From positions 1,798,001 through 1,862,000 of the forward strand of contig NC_014218.1 in NCBI RefSeq assembly GCF_000092365.1: a stretch of DNA of 64,000 bases. The letters are read 5' to 3'. This DNA comes from Arcanobacterium haemolyticum DSM 20595 (GTDB lineage Bacteria > Actinomycetota > Actinomycetes > Actinomycetales > Actinomycetaceae). Position numbers and translations under genes: made by a program. The notes below the pieces were generated by a model that saw only the letters and a list, made by a program, of their open reading frames with translations, did not search any database and had not been told where the DNA came from. This document shows, in pieces, positions 1-8,838 of this stretch; the stretch's first letter is position 1, and every line of letters starts with the position of its first letter.

Positions 1-1
1 C

Positions 2-874
2 TACTTGGGTGGCATTGTTCTTTTGCTGATCTTGTTTATTGGTTTTATTAGCCCCGAGGTGGGTTGGTTTGGAGTCACGAGTGTTGAAGGTTTAAACGTT
101 CGTGTATCCATGCTTATCGCTGCCGCATGGTTGGCTGGTTTTTCGCTCCCGTTGATTTTTACTCTCAAAAATAAGGCTCGTGTTGAGGACAACGCTGTTG
201 CTGGTTTTAGCCATGCTTACCGCGAGTTGTTTCGTTCTATCGTTGACTTGTGGCATAAGGATCGCATTGTTTTGTGGTTCTTGATTTCTTCTGCGATTTA
301 TCGTGATGGTTTGGCTGGCGTTTTTTCGTTTGGTGCGATTATTGCTGGCGTTGCGTTCGGTTTTTCGAGTTCAGAAGTTATCGTGTTTGGTATTGCCGCG
401 AACGTGGTTGCTGGTATTTTTACGATTGGTTTTGGCTGGTTGGACGATCGTATTGGGGCCGCTAAGGTTATTATTTTCTCGGTTGGCTCGATGGTTGTGT
501 TGGGCACGTGCGTTTTCGTGTTCCACGATGGTATTTTCGGTTTCTCTGGCCACGATGCGTATTGGGCTTTTGGTCTGGCGTTGTGTGTTTTTGTGGGGCC
601 AACTCAGTCGGCGTCACGCACGTATTTGGCGCGTTTGGCGCCTCCTGGCGAAGAAGCGGAGATTTTTGGTTTATACGCAACGACTGGGCGTGCAGCTTCT
701 CCGTTGGCTCCGTTGTTGTACGCTTCCGCGATTTCTATGGGGGCGTGGTTGCTTAATATTTCCCAAGAAGAGGCAGCGTATTTTGGCGTGATGGGAATTG
801 TTGTGGTTTTGTTCCTTGGTTTAGTGGCGTTTATTCCTGTGGCACGGCACGCTAAGGTTCAAAAGGAGCGTTAA
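2..874 (+). CDS. MFS transporter, UMF1/Atg22-like, C-terminal part (5' truncated by window)
   Basis: The reading frame is open from the first base of the window, so the N-terminus lies outside; the visible 290 codons end in TAA. The product is a polytopic membrane protein with about eight hydrophobic helices. The stretch GLYATTGRAASPLAP near residue 220 and the DDRIGAAK loop after a helix are typical of the UMF1 (Atg22-like) branch of the major facilitator superfamily. The substrate cannot be told from sequence. The gene ends 25 bp before the convergent ispF gene. The first in-frame TTG at position 5 is internal, not a start. Confidence 0.75.
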   Translation, partial: YLGGIVLLLILFIGFISPEVGWFGVTSVEGLNVRVSMLIAAAWLAGFSLPLIFTLKNKARVEDNAVAGFSHAYRELFRSIVDLWHKDRIVLWFLISSAIYRDGLAGVFSFGAIIAGVAFGFSSSEVIVFGIAANVVAGIFTIGFGWLDDRIGAAKVIIFSVGSMVVLGTCVFVFHDGIFGFSGHDAYWAFGLALCVFVGPTQSASRTYLARLAPPGEEAEIFGLYATTGRAASPLAPLLYASAISMGAWLLNISQEEAAYFGVMGIVVVLFLGLVAFIPVARHAKVQKER

Positions 875-899
875 CATTTTACGCTCGGGTGTGGCGGTT

Positions 900-1391
900 T
901 CAGCCGCCACATTTTTTGACGACGAGCGCCGTTGCGATCGCTGCGAGTCCTTCTTTGCGGCCTACGAATCCGAGATGGTCGGTTGTGGTTGCGGATACTG
1001 AAACGGGTGCGCCGACGACGGCGGTCATCGCCTTTTCCGCTTCCATCTTACGTGGTGCAAAACGTGGTTTTTGGCCGAGCAACTGTACTGTGACGTTCAT
1101 GATGGTCCAGCCTGCGTTGGCGACTAGGCGTACTGATTCAGTAAGGAGCGCTGTTCCTGATGCTCCTGCCCATTCTGGACGGTCTACGCCAAATACTGTG
1201 CCAAGTTCGCCAATTCCTGATGCGATCAGGAGGGCATCGGCGGCAGCGTGTGCTACCACGTCTGCATCCGAATGCCCTTCGAGTGCTTGTTCTCCTGGCC
1301 ATTCTAGGCAGGCGAGGTAGAGCGTACGGTGTGGATCTGCGGAAAATGCGTGGGTATCGATCGCTGTTCCAACTCGCATATCGGTGATCAT
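900..1391 (-). CDS. ispF: 2-C-methyl-D-erythritol 2,4-cyclodiphosphate synthase
   Basis: IspF turns CDP-methylerythritol 2-phosphate into the cyclodiphosphate in the MEP isoprenoid pathway, as a cytoplasmic trimer. The 163-residue length is normal. The metal-binding DTH motif lies near residue 12, the [10 protein letters not shown] block carries further ligands, and the C-terminal [14 protein letters not shown] motif binds substrate. The usual GDIGTHFP loop reads GELGTVFG here, a mild deviation. It follows ispD with a 3-bp gap, so the two are surely cotranscribed, as in many actinobacteria. Confidence 0.93.
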   Translation of the reverse strand: MITDMRVGTAIDTHAFSADPHRTLYLACLEWPGEQALEGHSDADVVAHAAADALLIASGIGELGTVFGVDRPEWAGASGTALLTESVRLVANAGWTIMNVTVQLLGQKPRFAPRKMEAEKAMTAVVGAPVSVSATTTDHLGFVGRKEGLAAIATALVVKKCGG

Positions 1392-1394
1392 CGT

Positions 1395-2096
1395 TTATGC
1401 CTTGCCTGCTTGATGGGTGGTTATGAGAAGTTCTGCAACCGCTAAATCGAATGGTGTAGTGATTTTGAGGGCGCAGGAATCACCACGGACCACAGTTACG
1501 GGTTGGCCCATGAGTTCGATCAGCGAGGCGTCGTCAGTTATTGCACTGGCTTCAGATACGCTCAGCTGTTCGCTGAAGGTGTGGGCTGTGCGGAGTAGCG
1601 CGGCGCTGAATCCTTGAGGTGTTTGAACTGAACGTAAGTGTTCACGTTGTACGGTGGCCACTACTTTTTCGGTGCAATCCACCTGTTTTATTGTGTCGAT
1701 TACCGGTAGAGCTGGGATCACGGCAGGTGTTCCTGCTTCAATCGTCTCCATAACCCGGTGAATCATCGCCTGCGGGGTGAGCGATCTGGCCGCATCATGA
1801 ACTAACACGTAGTCGGTAGTAACGTGCCGCAAGCCGTTCGCTACTGATTCTTGACGGGTAGATCCGCCAACAACCAGTTGGGCGGTGAGGTTTGCGTGCG
1901 ATAATTCTGATTCGAACTGGGCCGCATAGCCTTCTGGGATGGTCACAATAATTTGTTCGATGCCCGCATCTTTCATTGAGCGCACAGCGTGTACGATCAG
2001 TGCTTCACCGTGAAGGTGAACGAGTGCTTTAGGAATAGGGGAACCTAGACGGCTTCCTGATCCTGCACCTGCGATAATAGCGCTCCAGCTCATCAC
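1395..2096 (-). CDS. ispD: 2-C-methyl-D-erythritol 4-phosphate cytidylyltransferase
   Basis: IspD transfers CMP from CTP to methylerythritol 4-phosphate, the third MEP-pathway step. The N-terminal nucleotide loop AGAGSGSRLG with a following Pro-Lys, the GGSTRQESVANGL block, VHDAARSL and the TDDASLIE motif are all present in the right order over 233 residues. It lies between carD and ispF on the minus strand; carD-ispD-ispF is a conserved actinobacterial order. A hairpin at 2120-2155 separates it from carD, so ispDF may have partly independent expression. Confidence 0.93.
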   Translation of the reverse strand: MMSWSAIIAGAGSGSRLGSPIPKALVHLHGEALIVHAVRSMKDAGIEQIIVTIPEGYAAQFESELSHANLTAQLVVGGSTRQESVANGLRHVTTDYVLVHDAARSLTPQAMIHRVMETIEAGTPAVIPALPVIDTIKQVDCTEKVVATVQREHLRSVQTPQGFSAALLRTAHTFSEQLSVSEASAITDDASLIELMGQPVTVVRGDSCALKITTPFDLAVAELLITTHQAGKA

Positions 2097-2119
2097 ATTT
2101 CCTTGTTTCTTTTGAACAA

Positions 2120-2155
2120 CATAAGGGCCGTACCTTTTATGGTACGACCCTTATG
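2120..2155 (-). terminator. hairpin between carD and ispD
   Basis: Two 15-base arms (2120-2134 and 2141-2155) pair with a single mismatch around a 6-base loop. On the minus strand the stem is followed by TTGTTC, a poor U-tract, so attenuation of carD transcripts is likelier than full termination. Confidence 0.5.
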
Positions 2156-2165
2156 AGCACATCTA

Positions 2166-2711
2166 TTATTCAGCAGATTCTGCGGATTCTGGTGTTCCGG
2201 CAGATTCGGAGCTATCAGGAGAAGGTGTGAACTCTCCAAGAATTTCGTTGAGTAGTTCAGCTGCTTCTTCATCGCTAATTCCGCGGCCTAGTGCAACTTC
2301 TGAACCTAGAATTCCACGGGCTTGAGCGAGCATACGTTTTTCACCTGCGGAAAGGCCACGATCGCTATTGCGGCGGGTAAGATCGCGGACAACTTCAGCA
2401 ACCTTATTGACATCACCTGACGTGAGTTTTTCACCATTGGCCTTGTACCGGCGTGACCAGTTGGATGGTTCTTCAACATTTTCTTCACGCAACACAGCAA
2501 AAACGCGTTCAAGTTGTTCATCGTTAGATACATCCCGCAAACCAACCTGTTCGATTGAATCTGCTGGGACCTGGATCACCATATCACCTTGAATGATACG
2601 CAGAGTGAGATAAAGGCGCTTTTCTCCACGCATCATCTTTTCTGAAATATCTTCAATGTACGCAGCCCCATGGTGAGGGTAAACGACCGTTTCTCCGACT
2701 TTGAAGCTCAT
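2166..2711 (-). CDS. carD: CarD family transcriptional regulator
   Basis: CarD binds the RNA polymerase beta subunit through its N-terminal Tudor-like domain and stabilises open complexes through a C-terminal helical DNA-binding domain. The start [20 protein letters not shown] is the canonical N-terminal strand region, and the helical part around [13 protein letters not shown] to [18 protein letters not shown] matches the family. At 181 residues it is slightly longer than the mycobacterial protein (about 162) because of an acidic Ser/Glu-rich tail. It lies downstream of senX3-regX3 and upstream of ispDF. Confidence 0.93.
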   Translation of the reverse strand: MSFKVGETVVYPHHGAAYIEDISEKMMRGEKRLYLTLRIIQGDMVIQVPADSIEQVGLRDVSNDEQLERVFAVLREENVEEPSNWSRRYKANGEKLTSGDVNKVAEVVRDLTRRNSDRGLSAGEKRMLAQARGILGSEVALGRGISDEEAAELLNEILGEFTPSPDSSESAGTPESAESAE

Positions 2712-2751
2712 GTGGTAGTCTCTCTATTCTCCGCGAACATGGAATGCCCCT

Positions 2752-2757
2752 ATTCTA
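2752..2757 (-). promoter_or_regulatory. possible extended -10 promoter of carD
   Basis: On the minus strand a TAGAAT hexamer is preceded by TGG (a TGn extended -10), about 40 bases before the carD start. No good -35 is present at 17 bp, which suits an extended -10 promoter. This is a pattern match only. Confidence 0.3.
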
Positions 2758-2785
2758 CCAAAGTTCTGGGAGGCCCCGCTGGAAC

Positions 2786-3475
2786 CTATGCTGAGGGCGT
2801 GACGATCTTGTATCCAACTCCGCGTACTGTCACCAGCAGTGAGGGGTTTACCGGATCTTTTTCGATCTTAGATCTGATGCGTTTCACATGAACGTCTAGC
2901 GTTTTTGAATCGCCCACATAGCCTATTCCCCAGATTCGATCCAAGATTTGACCGCGAGTGACTACTCGTCCTGCGTTCTCCATCAAGTATTCGAGTAGTT
3001 CATATTCACGAAGTGGCATGCTGATCGGCTGATGATCAACGTAAACAACGTGTGCTACAGGATCGATAGTTACTCGCCCAATCGTGATCGGTTGTGGTTC
3101 TTCCGTGGCAGGTTCTGCTCCAGTTCGCCGTAAGATCGCACGAATTCGAGCCACTAGTTCACGGTAGGAATACGGTTTTGTCACATAGTCATCTGCACCG
3201 ATTTCTAAGCCAACAACTTTATCTATTTCACTTTCTTTGGCTGTCACCATAATGATGGGCACGGACGAATGTTGCCGAATCTTCCGGCACACATCTTCTC
3301 CACTCATTTCGGGCAACATGAGATCAAGCAAGATGACGTCCGCTTTCTTATACACATCGAGCGCTTGCACGCCGTTGGACGCAGTAAGGACGTCATACCC
3401 ATCGCGATTGAGGTTAAAACGCAAAACATCGCGGAATGTTGCTTCATCATCAACAATCAACACCGTAACCATCAT
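2786..3475 (-). CDS. regX3: response regulator RegX3, OmpR/PhoB family
   Basis: Cytoplasmic two-component response regulator for phosphate limitation. The receiver domain (residues 1-118) has the acidic pair VDDE, the phospho-acceptor Asp in VILLDLML and the conserved Lys in VTKPYS. The C-terminal winged helix (about 130-228) carries LREYELLEYLM and the recognition helix region SKTLDVHVKRIRSKIE. Its start overlaps the senX3 stop by 4 bp (ATGA), so translation is coupled. With phoU divergently encoded next door, the phosphate role is well supported by context. Confidence 0.92.
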   Translation of the reverse strand: MMVTVLIVDDEATFRDVLRFNLNRDGYDVLTASNGVQALDVYKKADVILLDLMLPEMSGEDVCRKIRQHSSVPIIMVTAKESEIDKVVGLEIGADDYVTKPYSYRELVARIRAILRRTGAEPATEEPQPITIGRVTIDPVAHVVYVDHQPISMPLREYELLEYLMENAGRVVTRGQILDRIWGIGYVGDSKTLDVHVKRIRSKIEKDPVNPSLLVTVRGVGYKIVTPSA

Positions 3476-4653
3476 TCACCTTCCACTGTTGAACCGCGGC
3501 CTTGCCGTTGTGCTTCTTCGAGCATATCCGGCGTATACGCTTCCGGAAGAATAACCGTGAATGTTGATCCTTTGCCGACTTCACTCCACAGTTTGATTCG
3601 CCCGCCATGATCTGCCACCACGTGTTTAACGATTGCAAGCCCGAGCCCAGAACCGCCAGTTTCACGCGATCGCGCCTTGTCACCTCGATAGAAACGTTCG
3701 AAGATCCGCGGTTGCACATCTGGTTCAATCCCTTCCCCTTGATCAAGGACGATGACGTGAACTTCTCCGTCCTGATTTATCGCGCTGATAGAGACGCGCG
3801 AATGTGGGCGCGAATACCGAACAGCATTATCTAAAAGGTTGCGGATAGCGGTTGTCAGTAGCGCCTGATCACCGTACACACGCAGTCCACTTCTACCTCC
3901 AGAAATCAAGGAAACATTCCTGTTTTCGGCTTCTATCCGAACTCGATCAAGCGCTTCTTCGATCACCTGATCCACAGACACAACATCAGAATCGGCAAGA
4001 GAATCGCCTTCTTGGAGCTGAGAAAGTTGAATGATTTCCTTAACAAGGTTGCCCAACCGTTCCGATTCTGCCATCATCTTCTCAGAGAAGTGGCGTACGT
4101 GTTCAGGTTCGTCAGCCACCGAATGAATCGTTTCAGCAAGTAGACGCACTGCTCCTACCGGAGTTTTTAATTCGTGCGATACGTTGGCAACAAAATCGCG
4201 TCGGGTTTCTTCAAGCCGCCGTTTGGCAGTCATATCCTCCAGTAGCACAAGAATATGATCGCCTTCTACAGGCGCCGCACGCAGCCACAGCCGCAGATCA
4301 GCGGCTTCATCCATGGTTTCGCGTGGAACAACCAGATCAGCATCAACGATTTTCCCGCGAGCCCGGGCATCCCGAATAAGATCAGCCACATCGGCCCGAA
4401 GTTGCGCCTCCCAAATCAGCCCATACGCATACGCACGAGGAGAGGCACGTACGATCCGATCATGGGCATCAATCACAATATGGGCTTGAGGCAGGGCGTT
4501 AAAAACAGACGTTGCAGATTCAAGCGCCCCTTCTCTTTCACGCCGCGATTCGGCACGATGCTGGCGTTCACTCACAATAAACGCAACAGATGCCCCGACA
4601 GCTATTAAAGCTCCCAGGATCAAACCCATCACAAACGTTAAACCTTCAGGCAT
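3472..4653 (-). CDS. senX3: sensor histidine kinase SenX3
   Basis: Membrane sensor kinase paired with RegX3. It has one N-terminal transmembrane segment (about residues 5-27), a PAS-like region (45-135), a HisKA domain with phospho-acceptor His in VSHELKTPVG, and HATPase motifs N (IRNLLDNAVRYS), G1 (DQGEGI) and G2 (GGSGLGL). Length 393 is normal. No periplasmic sensor domain is present, as expected for SenX3, which is thought to read phosphate status through Pst/PhoU. The first gene of the senX3-regX3 pair, divergent from phoU. Confidence 0.92.
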   Translation of the reverse strand: MPEGLTFVMGLILGALIAVGASVAFIVSERQHRAESRREREGALESATSVFNALPQAHIVIDAHDRIVRASPRAYAYGLIWEAQLRADVADLIRDARARGKIVDADLVVPRETMDEAADLRLWLRAAPVEGDHILVLLEDMTAKRRLEETRRDFVANVSHELKTPVGAVRLLAETIHSVADEPEHVRHFSEKMMAESERLGNLVKEIIQLSQLQEGDSLADSDVVSVDQVIEEALDRVRIEAENRNVSLISGGRSGLRVYGDQALLTTAIRNLLDNAVRYSRPHSRVSISAINQDGEVHVIVLDQGEGIEPDVQPRIFERFYRGDKARSRETGGSGLGLAIVKHVVADHGGRIKLWSEVGKGSTFTVILPEAYTPDMLEEAQRQGRGSTVEGE

Positions 4654-4714
4654 ACTCCAAGCCTATTGCACGCCTCCCACACATTTCTGTGTACACCGGA
4701 TTTGTTTGCCAAAT

Positions 4715-4776
4715 GTTCACTTTCCCGGCCGGCGTCGTTTACTTCTCCTTGGTTAACTAGAAAGCGGATGTTCCTT
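4715..4776. promoter_or_regulatory. PHO-box-like repeats between senX3 and phoU
   Basis: GTTCACT at 4715 and GTTTACT at 4737 lie exactly 22 bp (two helical turns) apart; weaker variants GTTAACT (4752) and GTTCCTT (4770) follow. Actinobacterial PhoP/RegX3 sites are direct repeats of GTTCACC-like units at 11-bp steps, so this is a plausible autoregulatory site, although two of the spacings do not fit. Confidence 0.4.
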
Positions 4777-4796
4777 TCACATTTAGGAGATTGACT

Positions 4797-5441
4797 GTGC
4801 GCGAACAATTTCGGCAAGAAATGCACGATTTAACAAAGACTCTCACGCTTGAAGCGCAGGCGGCTGCGAAAGCAATGAAGCGCGCGGCGGCCGCGTTGAA
4901 AAATGCGAACCTTGCAGTGGCAGAGCAGGTGATTGATTCAGATTCCCGTATTGATCTGCTGGAACGGCATATTGACGACATGGGGATTTCAATGCTTGCA
5001 CGCCAGGCTCCAGTGGCGTCGGATCTGCGCACGGTTGTCTCCGCGTTGCGCCTTTCGTCAATTCTGGAGCGCATGGGCGATTTGGCGCGGCACGTTGCGT
5101 ATGTGGCGCGTGGCCGCTACCCGCAAACTCCTGTTGAAGGCGACGTTTTCGCGATTCTATCCCGCATGGCCGATCAGGCAGAAATAGTTGGGAAGAAGGT
5201 TGCGGAGTTGATTGAAACGCACGATTTGCGTTTAGCGGATGCGATTATTGACGACGACGATGTTCTAGACGATCTGCATCGGGAAATTTTCTCGATCGTC
5301 CTTGATCCTGGGCATGATCTAAGCCGGCAGGAAATCGTGGATGCTGTACTGCTAAGCCGCTATTTGGAACGTTACGGCGATCACGCTGTTTCGGTTGCTA
5401 ACCGTATGCGATTCCTCGTCACCGGATTAGAACCAAATTAA
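4797..5441 (+). CDS. phoU: phosphate transport system regulator PhoU
   Basis: PhoU represses the phosphate two-component signal through the Pst transporter and SenX3. The protein is two repeats of a three-helix bundle, each with the metal-binding acidic pattern (DSRIDLLERHIDD near residue 45; DDDVLDDLHREIF near 150), and ends YLERYGDHAVSVANRM. I chose GTG at 4797 over TTG at 4791: AGGAG at 4785-4789 would be one base from the TTG but is seven bases from the GTG, and MREQFRQEMHDL aligns with the usual MREAYHEQLDDL start. The product is 214 residues. Confidence 0.92.
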   Translation: MREQFRQEMHDLTKTLTLEAQAAAKAMKRAAAALKNANLAVAEQVIDSDSRIDLLERHIDDMGISMLARQAPVASDLRTVVSALRLSSILERMGDLARHVAYVARGRYPQTPVEGDVFAILSRMADQAEIVGKKVAELIETHDLRLADAIIDDDDVLDDLHREIFSIVLDPGHDLSRQEIVDAVLLSRYLERYGDHAVSVANRMRFLVTGLEPN

Positions 5442-5463
5442 ACCAGGCGGTCAGATAGAAGCA

Positions 5464-5500
5464 GAGTGGGAGGCCTCAATATTATTGAGGCCTCCCACTC
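5464..5500. terminator. bidirectional terminator between phoU and gpmA
   Basis: A perfect 17-bp inverted repeat (5464-5480 with 5484-5500) around a 3-base loop lies between convergent phoU and gpmA, with T-rich sequence following on the plus strand. Confidence 0.85.
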
Positions 5501-5541
5501 TGTAGGTTCTATTTTATGAACCGCAGATCATAGACCGAATC

Positions 5542-6282
5542 TCACTTGCCCTGGTTAGCAACTGCTTCGATTGCAGCCTTTGCGGCTTCTGGATCGAGGT
5601 AGGTGCCGCCCTTGGTGATTGGCTTAAGGGTTTCTTCATCCAATTCGTAGAAGAGTGGGATTGCGGTTGGAATGTTCAAACCGGAAATCTCATCGTCAGA
5701 GATCTCATCGAGGTGCTTGACGATTGCGCGCAGGGAGTTACCGTGTGCGGCGATCATGACAGTCTTACCCGACTTGAGTTCTGGAACGATTTCGCCTTCC
5801 CAGAATGGGAGGAGGCGTTCGAGCACGTCCTTCAAGCATTCAGTTGCTGGGATTGGTTCACCTGCGTAACGCGGATCGGAATCTTGGGAGAATTCGGATC
5901 CTGCTTCGATTGCCGGTGGTGGAACATCGTACGAACGGCGCCACTCCATGAAGAGGTCCTCACCGTATTCGTCACGAATTTCCTTTTTGTTCTTACCCTG
6001 GAGCGCACCGTAGTGGCGCTCGTTGAGGCGCCAGTTGCGCTTCACTGGAATCCAGTGGCGATCGGCAGCATCAAGGGAAAGGTTGGCTGTCATGATTGCA
6101 CGGCGTAGGAGGGAGGTGAAGAGCAGATCAGGAAGCACATCGGCATCCTTGAGCATCTTACCCGCACGCTTAGCTTCTTCAGTTCCCTTTTCGGAAAGTG
6201 GGACATCTACCCAACCGGTGAAGAGGTTCTTTGCGTTCCATTCACTTTCGCCGTGACGGACGAGAACGAGTTTGTAAGTCAT
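5542..6282 (-). CDS. gpmA: 2,3-bisphosphoglycerate-dependent phosphoglycerate mutase
   Basis: Glycolytic enzyme interconverting 3- and 2-phosphoglycerate through a phosphohistidine. The catalytic [10 protein letters not shown] motif lies at the N-terminus, followed by FTGWVDVPL, the [10 protein letters not shown] substrate segment with the catalytic Glu, and the second His in [12 protein letters not shown]. Length 246 is typical. I start at ATG 6282, not the in-frame TTG at 6291: GGAAG sits nine bases before the ATG but abuts the TTG. Phosphoglycerate mutase beside senX3-regX3/phoU is a common actinobacterial arrangement. Confidence 0.94.
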   Translation of the reverse strand: MTYKLVLVRHGESEWNAKNLFTGWVDVPLSEKGTEEAKRAGKMLKDADVLPDLLFTSLLRRAIMTANLSLDAADRHWIPVKRNWRLNERHYGALQGKNKKEIRDEYGEDLFMEWRRSYDVPPPAIEAGSEFSQDSDPRYAGEPIPATECLKDVLERLLPFWEGEIVPELKSGKTVMIAAHGNSLRAIVKHLDEISDDEISGLNIPTAIPLFYELDEETLKPITKGGTYLDPEAAKAAIEAVANQGK

Positions 6283-6468
6283 TGTGTTCAACTTCCATGT
6301 TCGGTAACACTTCGGTGATGCGCACGAAGCGCACTCCTTACAGTCTACGTCTCATTTGCTCATGGCGGGTAGGTCTGAGGTCTGAACACACGAATGAATC
6401 ATCAATATTTTCACCCTTCGCACACGTGTTCACCACTTTATGTGGGAGGCTCCTTGTAGATTGTTTCT

Positions 6469-6879
6469 ATGACTCTTTTACTCAATCTTATATGGCTGAT
6501 TTTCGGCGGATTTTTCATGTTCCTTGGCTATCTAGTCTTCGGATTTTTTAGCCTCATCTTCATCATCACCATCCCTGTTGGTGTTGCTATTTTACGGATG
6601 GCTAACTACATTTTGTGGCCGTTCGGCAGAACTGTTGTACGTAAACCATCGGCTGGTTCCGGATCTGCACTGATGAATTTTCTCTGGTTTATCATTGCCG
6701 GATTGTGGCTTTCACTTGGCCACATTCTCAGCGCGTTAGCTCTAGCTATCACCATCATCGGCATACCTCTAGCTATCGTTCACCTCAAACTCATTCAGGT
6801 ATCTGCATTCCCATTCGGCAAAATGATCGTGCCAAATTCCCAAGCGTCTGGATATGACGTGATTGTGCGCGTGAACTAA
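6469..6879 (+). CDS. YccF (DUF307) inner membrane protein
   Basis: A 136-residue membrane protein made of two similar halves, each with a pair of hydrophobic helices (about residues 3-45 and 65-105) and a WPFGRTVV / FPFGKMIV ending. This internal repeat (GIPLAIVHLKL versus TIPVGVAILRM) is the hallmark of YccF-domain proteins. The molecular function is not known. It stands alone between gpmA and the persulfide-response operon. Confidence 0.85.
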   Translation: MTLLLNLIWLIFGGFFMFLGYLVFGFFSLIFIITIPVGVAILRMANYILWPFGRTVVRKPSAGSGSALMNFLWFIIAGLWLSLGHILSALALAITIIGIPLAIVHLKLIQVSAFPFGKMIVPNSQASGYDVIVRVN

Positions 6880-6914
6880 CACTCTGGTTCATCGCCAAGG
6901 AGCTGAAAATCCTC

Positions 6915-6943
6915 TTGCACTTTAATACCCCCGTGGGTATTCT
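6915..6943 (+). promoter_or_regulatory. promoter with CsoR/CstR-type operator
   Basis: A -35 TTGCAC (6915-6920) and -10 TATTCT (6938-6943) are spaced 17 bp apart. The palindrome AATACCCCCGTGGGTATT (6924-6941) fills the spacer and overlaps the -10. This matches the ATACCCCnnnGGGTAT-type sites bound by CsoR/CstR (DUF156) repressors, and the last gene of the downstream operon encodes such a repressor, so autoregulation is the natural reading. Confidence 0.8.
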
Positions 6944-7013
6944 TACCACCAGTGCTAATACCGTAGCATGTCCACTAACTACAGAATGAAAATTGCTACA
7001 ACGAAGGAAAGCT

Positions 7014-7184
7014 ATGTGCTACCCAGTTACCTGTAAAAATTGCGGAAAAACCACGTGGGGCGGATGTGGTCAGCACATAACCTCCGTTAAAGCTCAAGTT
7101 CCAGCTAGCCAGTGGTGCACGTGCACCGAAGAAGAAAAGAAGTCCGCTAAGGGCAGCGGCTTCTTCCGCTCTCTCTTTGGGTGA
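7014..7184 (+). CDS. small cysteine-rich protein, MCYPVTCKNCGKTTW type
   Basis: A 56-residue protein with a CPxC-like N-terminal cluster (MCYPVTCKNCGKTTWGGCGQH) and a later CTC, suggesting a small zinc-ribbon or metal-binding fold. Related small proteins occur widely in actinobacteria and proteobacteria without an assigned function. The start is ATG 7014, preceded by AAGGAAAG at the right spacing. It is the first gene after the CstR-type operator, and the next gene begins 6 bp after its stop, so a thiol or persulfide role is inferred from context only. Confidence 0.7.
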   Translation: MCYPVTCKNCGKTTWGGCGQHITSVKAQVPASQWCTCTEEEKKSAKGSGFFRSLFG

Positions 7185-7190
7185 TAAACA

Positions 7191-8807
7191 ATGAGCAGAA
7201 CAGTTATCATTGGCGGCGTGGCAGGCGGAATGTCAACAGCCACACGTTTGCGGCGCAATGACGAAGCGATGGAGATCGTCGTCGTCGAATCGTCTGGCTA
7301 CGTATCTTTCGCAAATTGCGGCCTCCCCTACTACATCGGTGGGAAAATCGCGGAACGCTCCGCCCTCTTACTCCAAACTCCTCAATCGCTCAAAGCGCGA
7401 TTTAACCTGGATGTACGGGTCGGCACAACCGCAACGTCCATCAACCGAGCAGAAAAAACCGTCACACTGAATGGGCCGGAAGGTGAATATACGCTTTCGT
7501 ATGATCATCTTGTGCTTTCACCAGGCGCTCGGCCATTCACCCCACCAATTCCAGGGATCGAAACCGCGCTCAGCCTTCGTACAATTGAAGATACTGATCG
7601 CATTATGGAACGAATCGATAAATCGGCGGCTCAATCGGCAGCCATCATCGGCGGCGGTTTCATTGGGCTGGAACTGGCAGAAAACCTCACCCGGCGCGGA
7701 ATCACCACAACCGTGATTGAACGCGCACCGCACATCATGGGCCCACTCGATGCAGAAATGGCAGCGATCGTTAGCCGCCATCTGCAGGAAAACGGCGTCA
7801 TCATTAAGGTCAATACGGAAGTCACTGCTATTGGCGATGGCTACGTTACGGCAAACGGCGAAAACATCACGGCAGATATCGTTGTGGCAGCACTCGGCGT
7901 GCAGCCAGCAAGCGAACTTGCACGGGATGCCGGCCTTGATGTGAACGAACGCGGCGGAATTATCGTCGATGCCGCGCAACACACCTCCGATCCCGCTATC
8001 TTCGCAGTTGGCGATGCCACCACGAAACGCGATGCGATCACAGGCGAACTCATCCTCGTGCCGTTGGCCCAAACGGCCAACCGCCACGGCCGGCTAGTAG
8101 CGGACGTCATCGCAGGCCGCGATGCGGAAAGCCTCCCCGTGCTCGGCACGGCAATTATCGGGCTCTTCGGGCTCACAGCAGCAAGCACTGGGTGGAATGA
8201 ACGCCGCGCCCGCGCGGCCGGAAAAGATCTCCGTATCCTCCACATCCACCCAGCTCACCACGCCGGCTACTATCCAGGTGCAACAACAATTCACCTGAAG
8301 CTGGTCATCGATGCGGAAACAGATCAGATTCTTGGCGCTCAAGCCGTTGGCACTGATGGCATTGATAAACGTATCGATGTTATTGCCACCGCAATGCGTG
8401 CTGGAATGGCAGCCTCGGATCTTGCCGATCTTGAACTCGCTTACGCTCCACAGTTTGGTTCTGCAAAAGATCCGATCAACATGGCCGGATTCGTTGCCGA
8501 TAACCTCTTCTATGGGGAACGTAATGTTCAATGGCATGAAATCGATCAGATGCTAGAAGATGGATGGACACTAGTAGATGTTCGTACCGCTGGCGAATAC
8601 AGCCGCGGTAACATCCCAGGCGCAACCAACATTCCAGTAGACGATCTGCGTTCACGCGTATCAGAACTTTTCGGAAAGAAAGTGCTGGTACACTGCCAGG
8701 TTGGCCTCCGCGGCCACATCGCCTGTACCTTATTAACCAATCTAGGTATTGAGTGCGCGAACCTTGATGGCGGTTACCTCACATGGAGCCACGGGCAACT
8801 CACCTAA
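7191..8807 (+). CDS. FAD/NAD(P)-dependent CoA-disulfide reductase-like enzyme with C-terminal rhodanese
   Basis: A 538-residue fusion. Residues 1-440 form a pyridine nucleotide-disulfide oxidoreductase: FAD loop GGVAGGMS at 8, the single redox Cys43 in FANCGLPYY, a second Rossmann loop GGGFIGLE near 152, and the FAD-binding VGDATTK near 275. Residues about 450-538 are a rhodanese with active-site Cys in VHCQVGLRGH. CoADR-rhodanese proteins reduce CoA or polysulfide persulfides. Context (CstR-type regulator and operator) supports sulfane-sulfur detoxification. The exact substrate (CoA disulfide, polysulfide or other) is not settled by sequence. Confidence 0.9.
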   Translation: MSRTVIIGGVAGGMSTATRLRRNDEAMEIVVVESSGYVSFANCGLPYYIGGKIAERSALLLQTPQSLKARFNLDVRVGTTATSINRAEKTVTLNGPEGEYTLSYDHLVLSPGARPFTPPIPGIETALSLRTIEDTDRIMERIDKSAAQSAAIIGGGFIGLELAENLTRRGITTTVIERAPHIMGPLDAEMAAIVSRHLQENGVIIKVNTEVTAIGDGYVTANGENITADIVVAALGVQPASELARDAGLDVNERGGIIVDAAQHTSDPAIFAVGDATTKRDAITGELILVPLAQTANRHGRLVADVIAGRDAESLPVLGTAIIGLFGLTAASTGWNERRARAAGKDLRILHIHPAHHAGYYPGATTIHLKLVIDAETDQILGAQAVGTDGIDKRIDVIATAMRAGMAASDLADLELAYAPQFGSAKDPINMAGFVADNLFYGERNVQWHEIDQMLEDGWTLVDVRTAGEYSRGNIPGATNIPVDDLRSRVSELFGKKVLVHCQVGLRGHIACTLLTNLGIECANLDGGYLTWSHGQLT

Positions 8808-8838
8808 AACAGGAAGAGGAAGTGGAGAAGTTAAGAAT

